A stretch of DNA of 7,029 bases from NCBI GenBank assembly GCA_018815145.1, contig JAHIYL010000176.1:1-7029 (forward strand), in the 5' to 3' direction. Under the pieces are notes generated by a model. It was not told where the DNA came from. It did no database searches and saw only the letters and a program-made list of their open reading frames with translations. The position numbers and the translations under genes were made by a program. This DNA comes from Nanobdellota archaeon (GTDB lineage: Archaea; Nanobdellota; Nanobdellia; Woesearchaeales; GW2011-AR15). Shown piece after piece: positions 1 to 6,428 of this stretch. How positions within the stretch are numbered: position 1 is the stretch's first letter; each line of letters opens with the position of its first letter.

Positions 1-142
1 ATTAATTGCTCTCAAAGGGAGATGTTGGCTAAAGAAAAAAGCTCGCAACCTTGTTGAATTTAGAAAAATCCTCAATCGACTCGTTTTTGTGAAAAACGCA
101 AAAGTTTAGTATATGAAAAAAAGGAACAGTAAAAACAAAACC

Positions 143-175
143 TTTTAATTACTTTATTCCTTTGTATTTTTTTAA
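143..175 (+). promoter_or_regulatory. Archaeal-type TATA promoter and leaderless start of the GH65 operon
   Basis: The stretch TTTTAATTA at 143-151, preceded by an A-rich run (131-140) that could serve as BRE, is centred about 29 bases before the ATG at 176. That is the distance expected when transcription starts at or within a few bases of the start codon in archaea. The bases just before the ATG are a T-run followed by AA, with no GGAG or GGTG motif, which fits leaderless translation. The call rests on position and composition only. AT-rich DNA offers many TATA look-alikes, but the same spacing recurs at the starts at 5683 (minus) and 5837 (plus), which strengthens it. Confidence 0.5.
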
Positions 176-2563
176 ATGAACACGACACATGATGCAGACA
201 ACACCTGGACCATCAGATTCTCCGGATATTCAGAATCAGACAATAAAAAGATCGAAGCTCTGACCAGCATAGGGAACGGATATATCGGAACCAGAGGAGC
301 ATTTGAGGAATGCAGAGCAGATGATATTCATTACCCAGGAACCTATCTTGCAGGAGTCTACAACAGGCTGACGACAAAAATTGCAGGTAGGGAGATCGAG
401 AATGAGGATTTGGTCAACATCCCAAATTGGCTCCCAATAAAGTTTAGGATAGGTGATGCAGAGTACATTGATATTGATTCTTCAAGTATATTGCAATATG
501 AAAAAATCCTGGACATGAAATCAGCAGTCCTATATAGGACCCTGAGATTGAAGGATAAAAATGGAAGGATTATCCTTATTAAAAGTGAGAGGTTCGCAAG
601 TATGGCTGATCCGCACACCTGCACAATAAGATACACCATAATACCTGAGAATTTCAGTGAAAAGATCACCATTAGAGCAGGTATAGATGGTTCAGTCCAA
701 AACAGCGGTGTAAAACGGTATGGCGACCTTGAAAACCAGCACCTTGCAATAATCAAAAAGATTTCAGATAAAAACAAGTGTACTCTTGTTGCTGAGACAA
801 CAACTTCAAAAATAAAGATTGCACTTACATCAATTGTAAGGGTTTCCTCAGGGCAAAAAATCACATCCAGAGCTAAAGAAGAGTCTGACAAGGAAATTTA
901 TAACCTAATCACTGTAGTAGCAAAAGAGAAACAGGAGATTGTATTTGAAAAGATTGTCTCAATATATGCATCAGATGACAGGGATTGCACTGATCCCATA
1001 GTATCATCCATCAATTCATCAGCTTTGGAGAAAAGTTTTGATGTACTTTTCCATGAGCACAAAAACAGTTGGGATGAACTCTGGACAAAAGCAGATATCC
1101 TGATTGATGGAGATCCTGAAGCGCAAAAGCAGCTGAGGTTCAACATATATCATCTATTCAGTGCATTTTCCCATCACAATATGTCGATTGATGCTTCAGT
1201 GACTGCACGCGGCCTTACAGGTGAATCATACAGAGGCCATATTTTCTGGGATACAATGTATATATTTCCGTTTTATTTTTTCCATTTTCCAAAGATTGCC
1301 AAAGCAGGGCTAATGTATAGATATCAAAGACTTGATGAAGCGAAAAAAGCTGCTCAGTTAAAAGGCCTCAGAGGAGCCATGTTTCCCTGGCATTCAGGAA
1401 GCGACGGCAGGGAAGAGACGCAGATAATTCACCTGAATCCTCTCTCAGGAAAATGGGATCCTGATCTGACAGCAAACCAGAGGCATGTCTCATCTGCGGT
1501 GGCATATAATACTTGGTACTATTACTGGTTCAGCCAGGACAGAGAATTCATAGAGACATATGGCGCTGAAATGATGATTGAAATAGCTTTGTTCTGGACA
1601 AGCATTGCACAGTATGATGAAGTGACAGGAAGATATTCTATCGATGGTGTCATGGGACCAGATGAATTCCATGAAAAAATACCAGGCAGCAAAAAGCCCG
1701 GACTAAAAGACAATGCATACACAAATATTTTTGCATCCTGGGTAATAGATAAGGCTCTTGCGCTGAAAAAAATAATACCAGAACGATTTGACGAATTGAC
1801 TGATACTATCTCTATCAGCAAAGCAGATATTGAAGAAATGAAAAAAATATCTTCCTTGCTCAAAGTACACATCCATGAAGGGTTGGTTGATCAGTATGAT
1901 GGTTTTCTGAAACTGAAAAAAATCGATTTTGATAAATACAAAAAAAAGTACAGCAACATACATAGGATGGACCGGATCCTCAAAGCAGAAGGCGATTCGC
2001 CTGATAATTATCAGCTGACAAAGCAGGCGGATTTTTTGAATATTTTCTATATATTGCCATTTTCAGAAGTAAAGAAAGTATTCCAGAGGAAGGGATATGG
2101 TTTTGAAGAAGAAGACTACAAAAAGAATTTTGAATATTATCTCTCATGCTCAAGTCATGGCTCAACTCTGAGTCTCATTGTCCATTCATATCTTGCATAC
2201 ATGCTGGGAAAAGAAGATCTTGCATTGGATTGGTTCAAAATGGCTCTTGGAGCAGACCTGAATGATATCCAGGGAGGAAGCACAGCTGAAGGGATACATA
2301 CAGGTGTTATGGCAGGGACAATATACATCACATTATGCGGATTTGCAGGATTTGATTTCCATGGGAAACATCTCTCTCTTGATCCGAAGCTTCCAAAAAA
2401 ATGGAAAAGCATAAAGTTTTCAATATTGTTCAAAAAATGTGAGTACACTATCCTGCTGACTCATGAATATATCACCATCGACTCCCCTCAGAAAACAATT
2501 GCCAGTATACAGGGTAAAAGAATGACCCTGAAAAAAGGAGAGAATAGGTTCAGACTGAAATGA
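176..2563 (+). CDS. GH65 alpha-glucoside phosphorylase (kojibiose/trehalose/maltose phosphorylase family)
   Basis: This is a 795-residue protein of the usual GH65 length, with no signal peptide, so cytoplasmic. GH65 phosphorylases cleave an alpha-glucosidic bond with phosphate and inversion, giving beta-glucose 1-phosphate plus the remaining sugar. The expected order is visible: N-terminal beta-sandwich (about 10-270), helical linker (280-330), (alpha/alpha)6 barrel (330-715) and a short C-terminal beta domain (about 730-790). Motifs include GNGYIGTRG (33-41), HIFWDT (355-360), PWHSGSDGREETQ (404-416), HLNPLSGKW (419-427), GVMGPDEFHE (491-500) with E497 as predicted general acid, KQAD (616-619) and SSHGSTLS (659-666), a loop associated with phosphate binding in family phosphorylases. 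Many relatives read FWDTE; here M361 replaces the Glu. The sequence resembles a large bacterial GH65 subgroup often linked to a beta-phosphoglucomutase-like HAD protein. A few GH65 members are hydrolases, but the downstream mutase favours a phosphorylase. The disaccharide cannot be named from sequence. Stop TGA overlaps the next start. Confidence 0.93.
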   Translation: MNTTHDADNTWTIRFSGYSESDNKKIEALTSIGNGYIGTRGAFEECRADDIHYPGTYLAGVYNRLTTKIAGREIENEDLVNIPNWLPIKFRIGDAEYIDIDSSSILQYEKILDMKSAVLYRTLRLKDKNGRIILIKSERFASMADPHTCTIRYTIIPENFSEKITIRAGIDGSVQNSGVKRYGDLENQHLAIIKKISDKNKCTLVAETTTSKIKIALTSIVRVSSGQKITSRAKEESDKEIYNLITVVAKEKQEIVFEKIVSIYASDDRDCTDPIVSSINSSALEKSFDVLFHEHKNSWDELWTKADILIDGDPEAQKQLRFNIYHLFSAFSHHNMSIDASVTARGLTGESYRGHIFWDTMYIFPFYFFHFPKIAKAGLMYRYQRLDEAKKAAQLKGLRGAMFPWHSGSDGREETQIIHLNPLSGKWDPDLTANQRHVSSAVAYNTWYYYWFSQDREFIETYGAEMMIEIALFWTSIAQYDEVTGRYSIDGVMGPDEFHEKIPGSKKPGLKDNAYTNIFASWVIDKALALKKIIPERFDELTDTISISKADIEEMKKISSLLKVHIHEGLVDQYDGFLKLKKIDFDKYKKKYSNIHRMDRILKAEGDSPDNYQLTKQADFLNIFYILPFSEVKKVFQRKGYGFEEEDYKKNFEYYLSCSSHGSTLSLIVHSYLAYMLGKEDLALDWFKMALGADLNDIQGGSTAEGIHTGVMAGTIYITLCGFAGFDFHGKHLSLDPKLPKKWKSIKFSILFKKCEYTILLTHEYITIDSPQKTIASIQGKRMTLKKGENRFRLK
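2560..2563 (+). promoter_or_regulatory. ATGA stop/start overlap coupling GH65 to the mutase-kinase gene
   Basis: The start codon of the second gene (2560-2562) overlaps the TGA stop of the first (2561-2563). The nearest purine-rich SD-like motif, GGAG at 2537-2540, is about 19 bases before the ATG, too far for ordinary SD spacing. Translation of the second gene is therefore probably by termination-reinitiation, which would keep the two enzymes in fixed proportion. Choosing this ATG also gives a HAD domain that begins, as expected, with MKAVIFDLDG. Confidence 0.75.
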
Positions 2564-4524
2564 AAGCAGTAATATTTGACCTTGACGGAGTGATCCTTTC
2601 TACTGATGAATACCATTATCTTGCCTGGAAGAGGATGACTAATGAAGAAGGGCTGAATTTTGACAAAAATCTGGGTGAAGAGCTGCGGGGGATAAGCCGT
2701 ATCGATGCTTTAAAAATGATACTTGACAGGTCAGAAAAGAAATTGTCAGAAGACAAGATCCTTGCACTTGCTGAAAAGAAGAATGGCTTTTATAGGGAAT
2801 TTTTAGACAGACTCTCCCCAGCGTCCATATTTCCCGGTGTTAGGGAACTGATGAAATATCTAAGGAAAAAAGGATATAAACTTGCAATCGGTTCAGCAAG
2901 CAAGAATACAAAACATATTTTAATGAAAATCGGACTGTTTGATTCATTTGACGCAATAAGTGATGGAACAAACATAACAAAGAGTAAACCTGATCCTGAA
3001 GTCTTTCTCAAGGCTGCTGATATGATGGGCATTGACCCAAAAGAATGCATTGTCATCGAAGATGCTGATGCAGGCATCCTTGCTGCAAAAAGGGCAGGGA
3101 TGATTGCTGTCGGAGTAGGTTATGCAAAAGACAGCAAGGATGCTGACTATTCAGCAGACAATGTTGCAGATATTGACAAAGGAATATTTTTCTGGAAGAT
3201 GGAAAAGATAACCCCATTCTCATTTCGTACACTCCCTATGGACAGTGCGATCAGAAGAGCATATTTCCTGGGAGAAGTTGCTGAGAAAATGCTCAAAAGA
3301 GACGTATCCCATGAAGTGATGAAGAACGCGCTTAAAGAAGTTATCCCTGATTTCTCAAATTACAGGAGCAGCAAGGCAGAACAGGATTTTGAATTGAATG
3401 TAGAATCAATATTGAGGGATTTGAGAACAGTATACCTCAACAATAATGATGAAAAGAACCTTCAGGGATTTGCTGATTTAAAGAGCAAAGTGATCGAATT
3501 CTCGGCTTCAGTAGCTATACCAGAGGTAAAAAAGAACAATCTTTTCTGTGGAATTGACGGAGGCGGCACAACCTCGAAAGCATTGATTGTGGATGGTGAA
3601 GGCAATAAGCTAGGATACGGAGTAGCAGGTCCAAGCCATCCCATGGCACACGGGGTGGAGCGGTCGATGGACAATGTTATCATGTCAATAGAAAAGGCTC
3701 TCAAGGCAGCGGGCTTGCCTGAAACAACTCATCTCAGGCGGATATGTCTGGGTTCAGCCGGGTTCGACAGCCTTGAAATGCACAGGAAATCTATCCAGTA
3801 TGTCCTATCAAAAAAAAGCAGCCTGCGATTCACGTTCGATGATTTCTGTTTTGTGCCTGACTGCATAATCGGGTGGTTTGGTGCTTTCAGCGGAGAATCT
3901 GGCATAATCTTCAATGCCGGTACCGGCGATCTTGTGCTTGGATATCATGATGGGAGGGACTCAAACAACAACGAAGGCAACAGATTCGATGACTGGACAG
4001 AGACCATCAGGCTCGGGGGGAGGCTAATCGGCTATCATGTCGCTAAGAGGCTGAAAGGGAATAAGAATCCAAGGCTCTCAAGACTTTATGATTATATAGG
4101 AAAGATGGTAACCAATGGTAAGATTGTCATAAGGTTGTGCAAAGACTGCAATTTCGAAGAGATACTCAACAAGGTCCTCGAATCACCCTACATTGATTCA
4201 GGGATTGATATAAATGAGGTAGGAGAGTTCTCATTGGCATTGTTCATGGCAGCAGAAAATGGGATTAAAGAAGCAAATGAGATGATTGAAGAAGCAGTAA
4301 AAAATTCAACCGATTTTATCAAGGATGTGGCAGAGAGGATCGGCCTGCATGGAAAGGAGTTCAAGGTTTCACCCCTAGGGTCACTCTTGAGGAATCCTAT
4401 TGCTTTTGGAAAATTCAAGAGTTATCTGAAAGAGATTGAGCCACTGGCAAAAATCTATCAACCTGAGAATGGTCCCAGGACAGGCGCAGCAATGATTGCC
4501 ATAAGAAGGGTAAGGTTCTACTGA
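2560..4524 (+). CDS. Fusion protein: beta-phosphoglucomutase (HAD) plus BadF/NAGK-like sugar kinase
   Basis: A 654-residue protein with two enzyme domains. Residues 1-205 are a complete beta-phosphoglucomutase, which converts beta-glucose 1-phosphate to glucose 6-phosphate. Visible are nucleophile D7 and acid/base D9 in FDLDGV, T15, H19, the cap signature RGISR (43-47), SASKN (112-116), K143 in SKP and metal ligands E167-D168. These match the Lactococcus enzyme with a one- or two-residue offset. Residues about 211-325 are unrecognised and probably helical. Residues about 328-654 form an ASKHA kinase of the BadF/N-acetylglucosamine kinase type: phosphate-1 loop GIDGGGTTSK (331-340), a likely catalytic base D434 in FVPDC, phosphate-2 loop NAGTGD (452-457), an adenosine-site-like PLGSLLRNP (605-613) and terminal GPRTGAAMIA (638-647). 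The usual GDEGS segment after phosphate-2 is not recognisable; LGGRLIGYHVAKRL (485-498) lies there. The kinase may act on the second product of the GH65 reaction, such as glucose; its substrate is inferred. The cysteine pattern does not suggest a dehydratase activator. Confidence 0.92.
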   Translation: MKAVIFDLDGVILSTDEYHYLAWKRMTNEEGLNFDKNLGEELRGISRIDALKMILDRSEKKLSEDKILALAEKKNGFYREFLDRLSPASIFPGVRELMKYLRKKGYKLAIGSASKNTKHILMKIGLFDSFDAISDGTNITKSKPDPEVFLKAADMMGIDPKECIVIEDADAGILAAKRAGMIAVGVGYAKDSKDADYSADNVADIDKGIFFWKMEKITPFSFRTLPMDSAIRRAYFLGEVAEKMLKRDVSHEVMKNALKEVIPDFSNYRSSKAEQDFELNVESILRDLRTVYLNNNDEKNLQGFADLKSKVIEFSASVAIPEVKKNNLFCGIDGGGTTSKALIVDGEGNKLGYGVAGPSHPMAHGVERSMDNVIMSIEKALKAAGLPETTHLRRICLGSAGFDSLEMHRKSIQYVLSKKSSLRFTFDDFCFVPDCIIGWFGAFSGESGIIFNAGTGDLVLGYHDGRDSNNNEGNRFDDWTETIRLGGRLIGYHVAKRLKGNKNPRLSRLYDYIGKMVTNGKIVIRLCKDCNFEEILNKVLESPYIDSGIDINEVGEFSLALFMAAENGIKEANEMIEEAVKNSTDFIKDVAERIGLHGKEFKVSPLGSLLRNPIAFGKFKSYLKEIEPLAKIYQPENGPRTGAAMIAIRRVRFY

Positions 4525-4550
4525 TACAATCACTTCATCCTGGTCTTCTC

Positions 4551-4555
4551 AAAAA
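4551..4555 (-). terminator. Short U-run terminator after the minus-strand membrane pair
   Basis: Read on the minus strand, the TAA stop at 4559-4557 is followed within one base by a run of five T residues. Archaeal RNA polymerase can terminate at U-runs without a hairpin. The run is short, and the convergent kinase gene ends only 27 bases away (stop at 4524), so the call is tentative. No comparable T-run follows the kinase gene on the plus strand in this 32-base gap, so its transcript may run into the opposing gene. Confidence 0.3.
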
Positions 4556-4556
4556 C

Positions 4557-5084
4557 TTAAATAATCCTGTCCATGAGCAGCCTCAGCCTTGCCGGTTCAG
4601 TCACATATCCTGCAACTTTCATGAGAAGATACTGCTTTTTTGATCGGATTATATAGCGAATGCTCAGGATCTGGAAAGGAACACCTTTCTTGAACTGGTC
4701 AAATTTTGCGCTGTCAATCTCATATCTTTTTTCAAGCTTAAGTTTCACATATGTCCTGTCCTTTCCTTCATATCTGCCGCCTATCTTATATCTGTAATGG
4801 ATCTGGATAGGCATATTTTTGTATATCCCTTTAATCCTTGGCTGCTGTGAAAATTTGACATAATACTTGAAACCTAGTTTCTCAGCAGCCCTCAAAACGC
4901 AATTCAGGAGAATATATTTTTCAATGATCATGACAAAAAAAATGCTGTAAATCAGCAGAATGATGACAATAAACTTGAACAATACTGAGTTACCCTGCAG
5001 TTTATACACATAAAACAATAATATTAAGCTTACCAGAATAGGAATTATTGTAAAAAAAAAATTCCTGTGTAGTCTTTTTTTCAT
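4557..5084 (-). CDS. Membrane-anchored protein of unknown function, two N-terminal helices
   Basis: A 175-residue basic protein that I cannot assign to a family. A Lys/Arg-rich start (MKKRLHR) precedes two hydrophobic segments, about residues 9-27 and 34-60, which should place both termini on the same, probably cytoplasmic, side. Residues about 61-175 form a soluble, charged region. A segment with alternating hydrophobic residues (about 84-118, including GIYKNMPIQIHYRYK) looks like beta strands, and the end (VTEPARLRLLMDRII) looks like an amphipathic helix. The ATG at 5084 is supported by GGTGA at 5093-5089, four bases upstream, a good match to an archaeal anti-SD. The gene lies 14 bases after the stop of the polytopic membrane protein gene, so the two are probably cotranscribed and may work together. 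No catalytic motif is visible, and the beta-rich region could be a binding or assembly domain. Confidence 0.8.
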   Translation of the reverse strand: MKKRLHRNFFFTIIPILVSLILLFYVYKLQGNSVLFKFIVIILLIYSIFFVMIIEKYILLNCVLRAAEKLGFKYYVKFSQQPRIKGIYKNMPIQIHYRYKIGGRYEGKDRTYVKLKLEKRYEIDSAKFDQFKKGVPFQILSIRYIIRSKKQYLLMKVAGYVTEPARLRLLMDRII

Positions 5085-5088
5085 TTTT

Positions 5089-5093
5089 TCACC
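5089..5093 (-). promoter_or_regulatory. Ribosome binding site GGTGA for the two-helix membrane protein
   Basis: Read on the minus strand, GGTGA sits four bases before the ATG at 5084 and can pair with the conserved TCACC near the 3' end of archaeal 16S rRNA. It occupies most of the 14-base gap behind the upstream stop codon. It fixes the start choice and contrasts with the SD-less operon-leading genes in the window. Confidence 0.65.
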
Positions 5094-5098
5094 TTTTT

Positions 5099-5683
5099 TT
5101 AGGCAACTGCCTTTAGCATCGCCAGCACAATCTCTCCAAATATGCTGAAATAGACTGTATGCACAATCAGATGGGAGATGTTATATATTAGGAAAAAAAG
5201 TGGTAGGCCCCAAACATATTTGTTCTGAAAATATCCAACAACAACATCAATCATACATACAATGATTCCTATGAATACAATATTCAGGTTCCCCAATAAA
5301 ACTGCAATCAGCATATATACAGTCCATTGGAATCCTGCAATGAACATCGTAAACTGCATCCCTCCGGTCACAAGTTCAGATATCGGGTTTGGAATCAGCA
5401 AAAACAAGAGTCCCCATTTAAGTCCAAGCCCTTTTGTCAATAGGATAGCTACAAACATTGCCGGCTCCCAGACTATTGGTATATGTCCATAGTACCTGAT
5501 CCTAACATATTTTGACACACCTGCTATCAAGGACAGGACTGTCCAAAGAAAGATTTTTTTATACTTCATGAAAGTAATGAATAAGAAAATCAGTACAATA
5601 GCAGTCTTCAAAATACTAGTTAGGTTTATCTTAATAGGCTTGAATTTTCTTACTTTTTTTTCCTTTATTTTTTGTCTTAGCAT
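5099..5683 (-). CDS. Polytopic membrane protein of unknown function, paralogue of the gene at 5837-6418
   Basis: A 194-residue integral membrane protein with a strongly basic N-terminus (about residues 2-18) and roughly six hydrophobic segments: near 22-38, 43-58, 72-99 (possibly broken), 111-130, 133-150 and 158-187. It contains WEP (72-74), GLGLKW (85-90) and IPNPISELVTGG (97-108). The divergent gene at 5837-6418 has equivalent motifs two residues earlier, without gaps across this stretch, so the two arose by duplication. Size, topology and the Gly/Pro-rich central motif recall ECF-transporter S components and MreD-like proteins. This is only a fold-level resemblance and no substrate is implied. 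The ATG at 5683 has no SD, and a TATA-like box lies about 30 bases upstream. It leads a probable two-gene operon with the two-helix membrane protein. Confidence 0.82.
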   Translation of the reverse strand: MLRQKIKEKKVRKFKPIKINLTSILKTAIVLIFLFITFMKYKKIFLWTVLSLIAGVSKYVRIRYYGHIPIVWEPAMFVAILLTKGLGLKWGLLFLLIPNPISELVTGGMQFTMFIAGFQWTVYMLIAVLLGNLNIVFIGIIVCMIDVVVGYFQNKYVWGLPLFFLIYNISHLIVHTVYFSIFGEIVLAMLKAVA

Positions 5684-5720
5684 CGAATTGTAACCAAAAG
5701 ATGGATACCTATATAAAAAT
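5684..5720 (-). promoter_or_regulatory. TATA promoter for the minus-strand membrane-protein operon
   Basis: On the minus strand the sequence at 5720-5708 reads ATTTTTATATAGG, centred about 30 bases before the ATG at 5683. The bases between contain no SD motif. The arrangement matches a leaderless or near-leaderless archaeal transcript. It occupies the left end of the 153-base divergent intergenic region. Confidence 0.5.
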
Positions 5721-5745
5721 CAATATTAAAGAATTAGGCAAGCAA

Positions 5746-5766
5746 TTATTATATATAAATATAACT
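5746..5766. promoter_or_regulatory. Extra AT-rich TATA-like tract in the middle of the divergent region
   Basis: Between the two assigned promoters lies a tract rich in alternating A and T (TTATTATATATAAATATAAC, 5747-5766) that could serve as a TATA element on either strand. It is about 63-80 bases from both start codons, too far for the leaderless spacing used elsewhere here. It could be a second promoter, an operator or simply AT-rich DNA. Nothing else recognisable lies in the rest of this intergenic space. Confidence 0.2.
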
Positions 5767-5799
5767 AATCTATGCTGACCATATTTTCATCTCAAAGAA

Positions 5800-5836
5800 A
5801 CAAATATTTATATGATATTATACTCTCCACATTACA
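5800..5836 (+). promoter_or_regulatory. BRE/TATA promoter and leaderless start of the plus-strand membrane-protein gene
   Basis: The sequence AAAGAAACAAATATTTATATG (5795-5815 region) has a purine-rich BRE-like part followed by a TATA box at about 5804-5813, centred 28 bases before the ATG at 5837. The intervening bases (TACTCTCCACATTACA) contain no SD motif. This is the cleanest of the three archaeal-type promoters in the window. Confidence 0.6.
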
Positions 5837-6418
5837 ATGCACAAGAAAATAAGGACAGTTATCAACAATTATATACTGAAAAAGGACAGATTCAGTTTCT
5901 TTTTCATAATCAATGCAGTGCTAGGCCTATTGGTCATTATCTTGCTGTTCTTCAAGTTCAAGACATTCTGGCTTGTAATGATATTTTCTTTCATCATATT
6001 CTATGTCCGGTGGAAAAGGCAGACCATGGGAATCCATCTGACACTGGAACCCATAATCCTTTTCAGTGTGATAATGCTAAAACTAGCAGGCTTGAAATAT
6101 GCCTTGATTGTCGCAACTATCCCCAGTCTATTATCAGACCTTGTCAGCGGAAGACTGAGAAGCGGTACATTCATATCAGTCTTATGCAAAATTTTGGTGC
6201 TGGTCTCAATAAACCTGTTTTCAGGAAACAATCTTATACTTGTAACAATGGTCTCTTACATAGTCTTCAATGAGCTTGTCGGCACAGCCCTTGCCTTCCT
6301 TGCATCAGCAAATATGGAAGAAGTGATTGTCCAGGTCCTGACATCCACGATGATAAGGCTGGTATATCTAAATCTTTTTTTGCATCCTCTCTGCTTGCTG
6401 GTCGGGGCGGGCTGTTAG
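5837..6418 (+). CDS. Polytopic membrane protein of unknown function, paralogue of the gene at 5099-5683
   Basis: A 193-residue integral membrane protein with a basic N-terminus and hydrophobic segments near 19-39, 43-57, 70-98 (possibly broken), 110-128, 131-157 and 164-191. Residues 39-105 align without gaps to the divergent neighbour at an offset of two: FKFKTFWL with MKYKKIFL, LEP (70-72) with WEP, GLKYAL with GLKWGL, and IPSLLSDLVSG (95-105) with IPNPISELVTG. An acidic residue (D101 here, E103 there) and the EP pair are conserved and may be functional. A transporter S-component or MreD-like role is possible but unproven. Translation probably starts leaderless at 5837. The long overlapping reading frame that begins at 5812 in another frame lacks membrane or family features and is rejected. 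The gene ends with TAG 20 bases before the convergent lipoprotein gene stop. Confidence 0.82.
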   Translation: MHKKIRTVINNYILKKDRFSFFFIINAVLGLLVIILLFFKFKTFWLVMIFSFIIFYVRWKRQTMGIHLTLEPIILFSVIMLKLAGLKYALIVATIPSLLSDLVSGRLRSGTFISVLCKILVLVSINLFSGNNLILVTMVSYIVFNELVGTALAFLASANMEEVIVQVLTSTMIRLVYLNLFLHPLCLLVGAGC

Positions 6419-6428
6419 AACAATCAAG

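Noticed and set aside
2..109. Open frame on the plus strand from the left edge, 35 codons to a TAG, encoding a basic peptide
   Set aside because: It could be the tail of an upstream gene, but an open stretch of this length is expected by chance among six frames in such DNA, and the peptide matches nothing I recognise.
113..148. ATG-started 11-codon plus-strand frame of mostly Lys and Asn
   Set aside because: It is too short and simply reflects A-rich DNA. It overlaps the proposed BRE and TATA elements and has no ribosome binding site.
358..891. 177-residue minus-strand frame inside the GH65 gene
   Set aside because: It lies fully antisense to well-conserved GH65 coding sequence and has no family motifs of its own.
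4139..4150. CxxC pair (C527, C530) in the kinase domain as a possible metal or iron-sulfur site
   Set aside because: There is a single CxxC with no partner pair nearby, and the cysteine positions do not resemble the cluster ligands of 2-hydroxyacyl-CoA dehydratase activators.
5772..5855. 27-codon plus-strand frame starting ATG in the divergent intergenic region
   Set aside because: It runs through the TATA box of the gene at 5837 and into that gene in another frame, has no SD and looks random.
5812..6273. 153-residue plus-strand frame overlapping the membrane-protein gene
   Set aside because: Its composition is that of an out-of-frame shadow rich in His, Cys and Gln. The frame from 5837 gives coherent membrane helices and a paralogue, and its ATG has correct promoter spacing.
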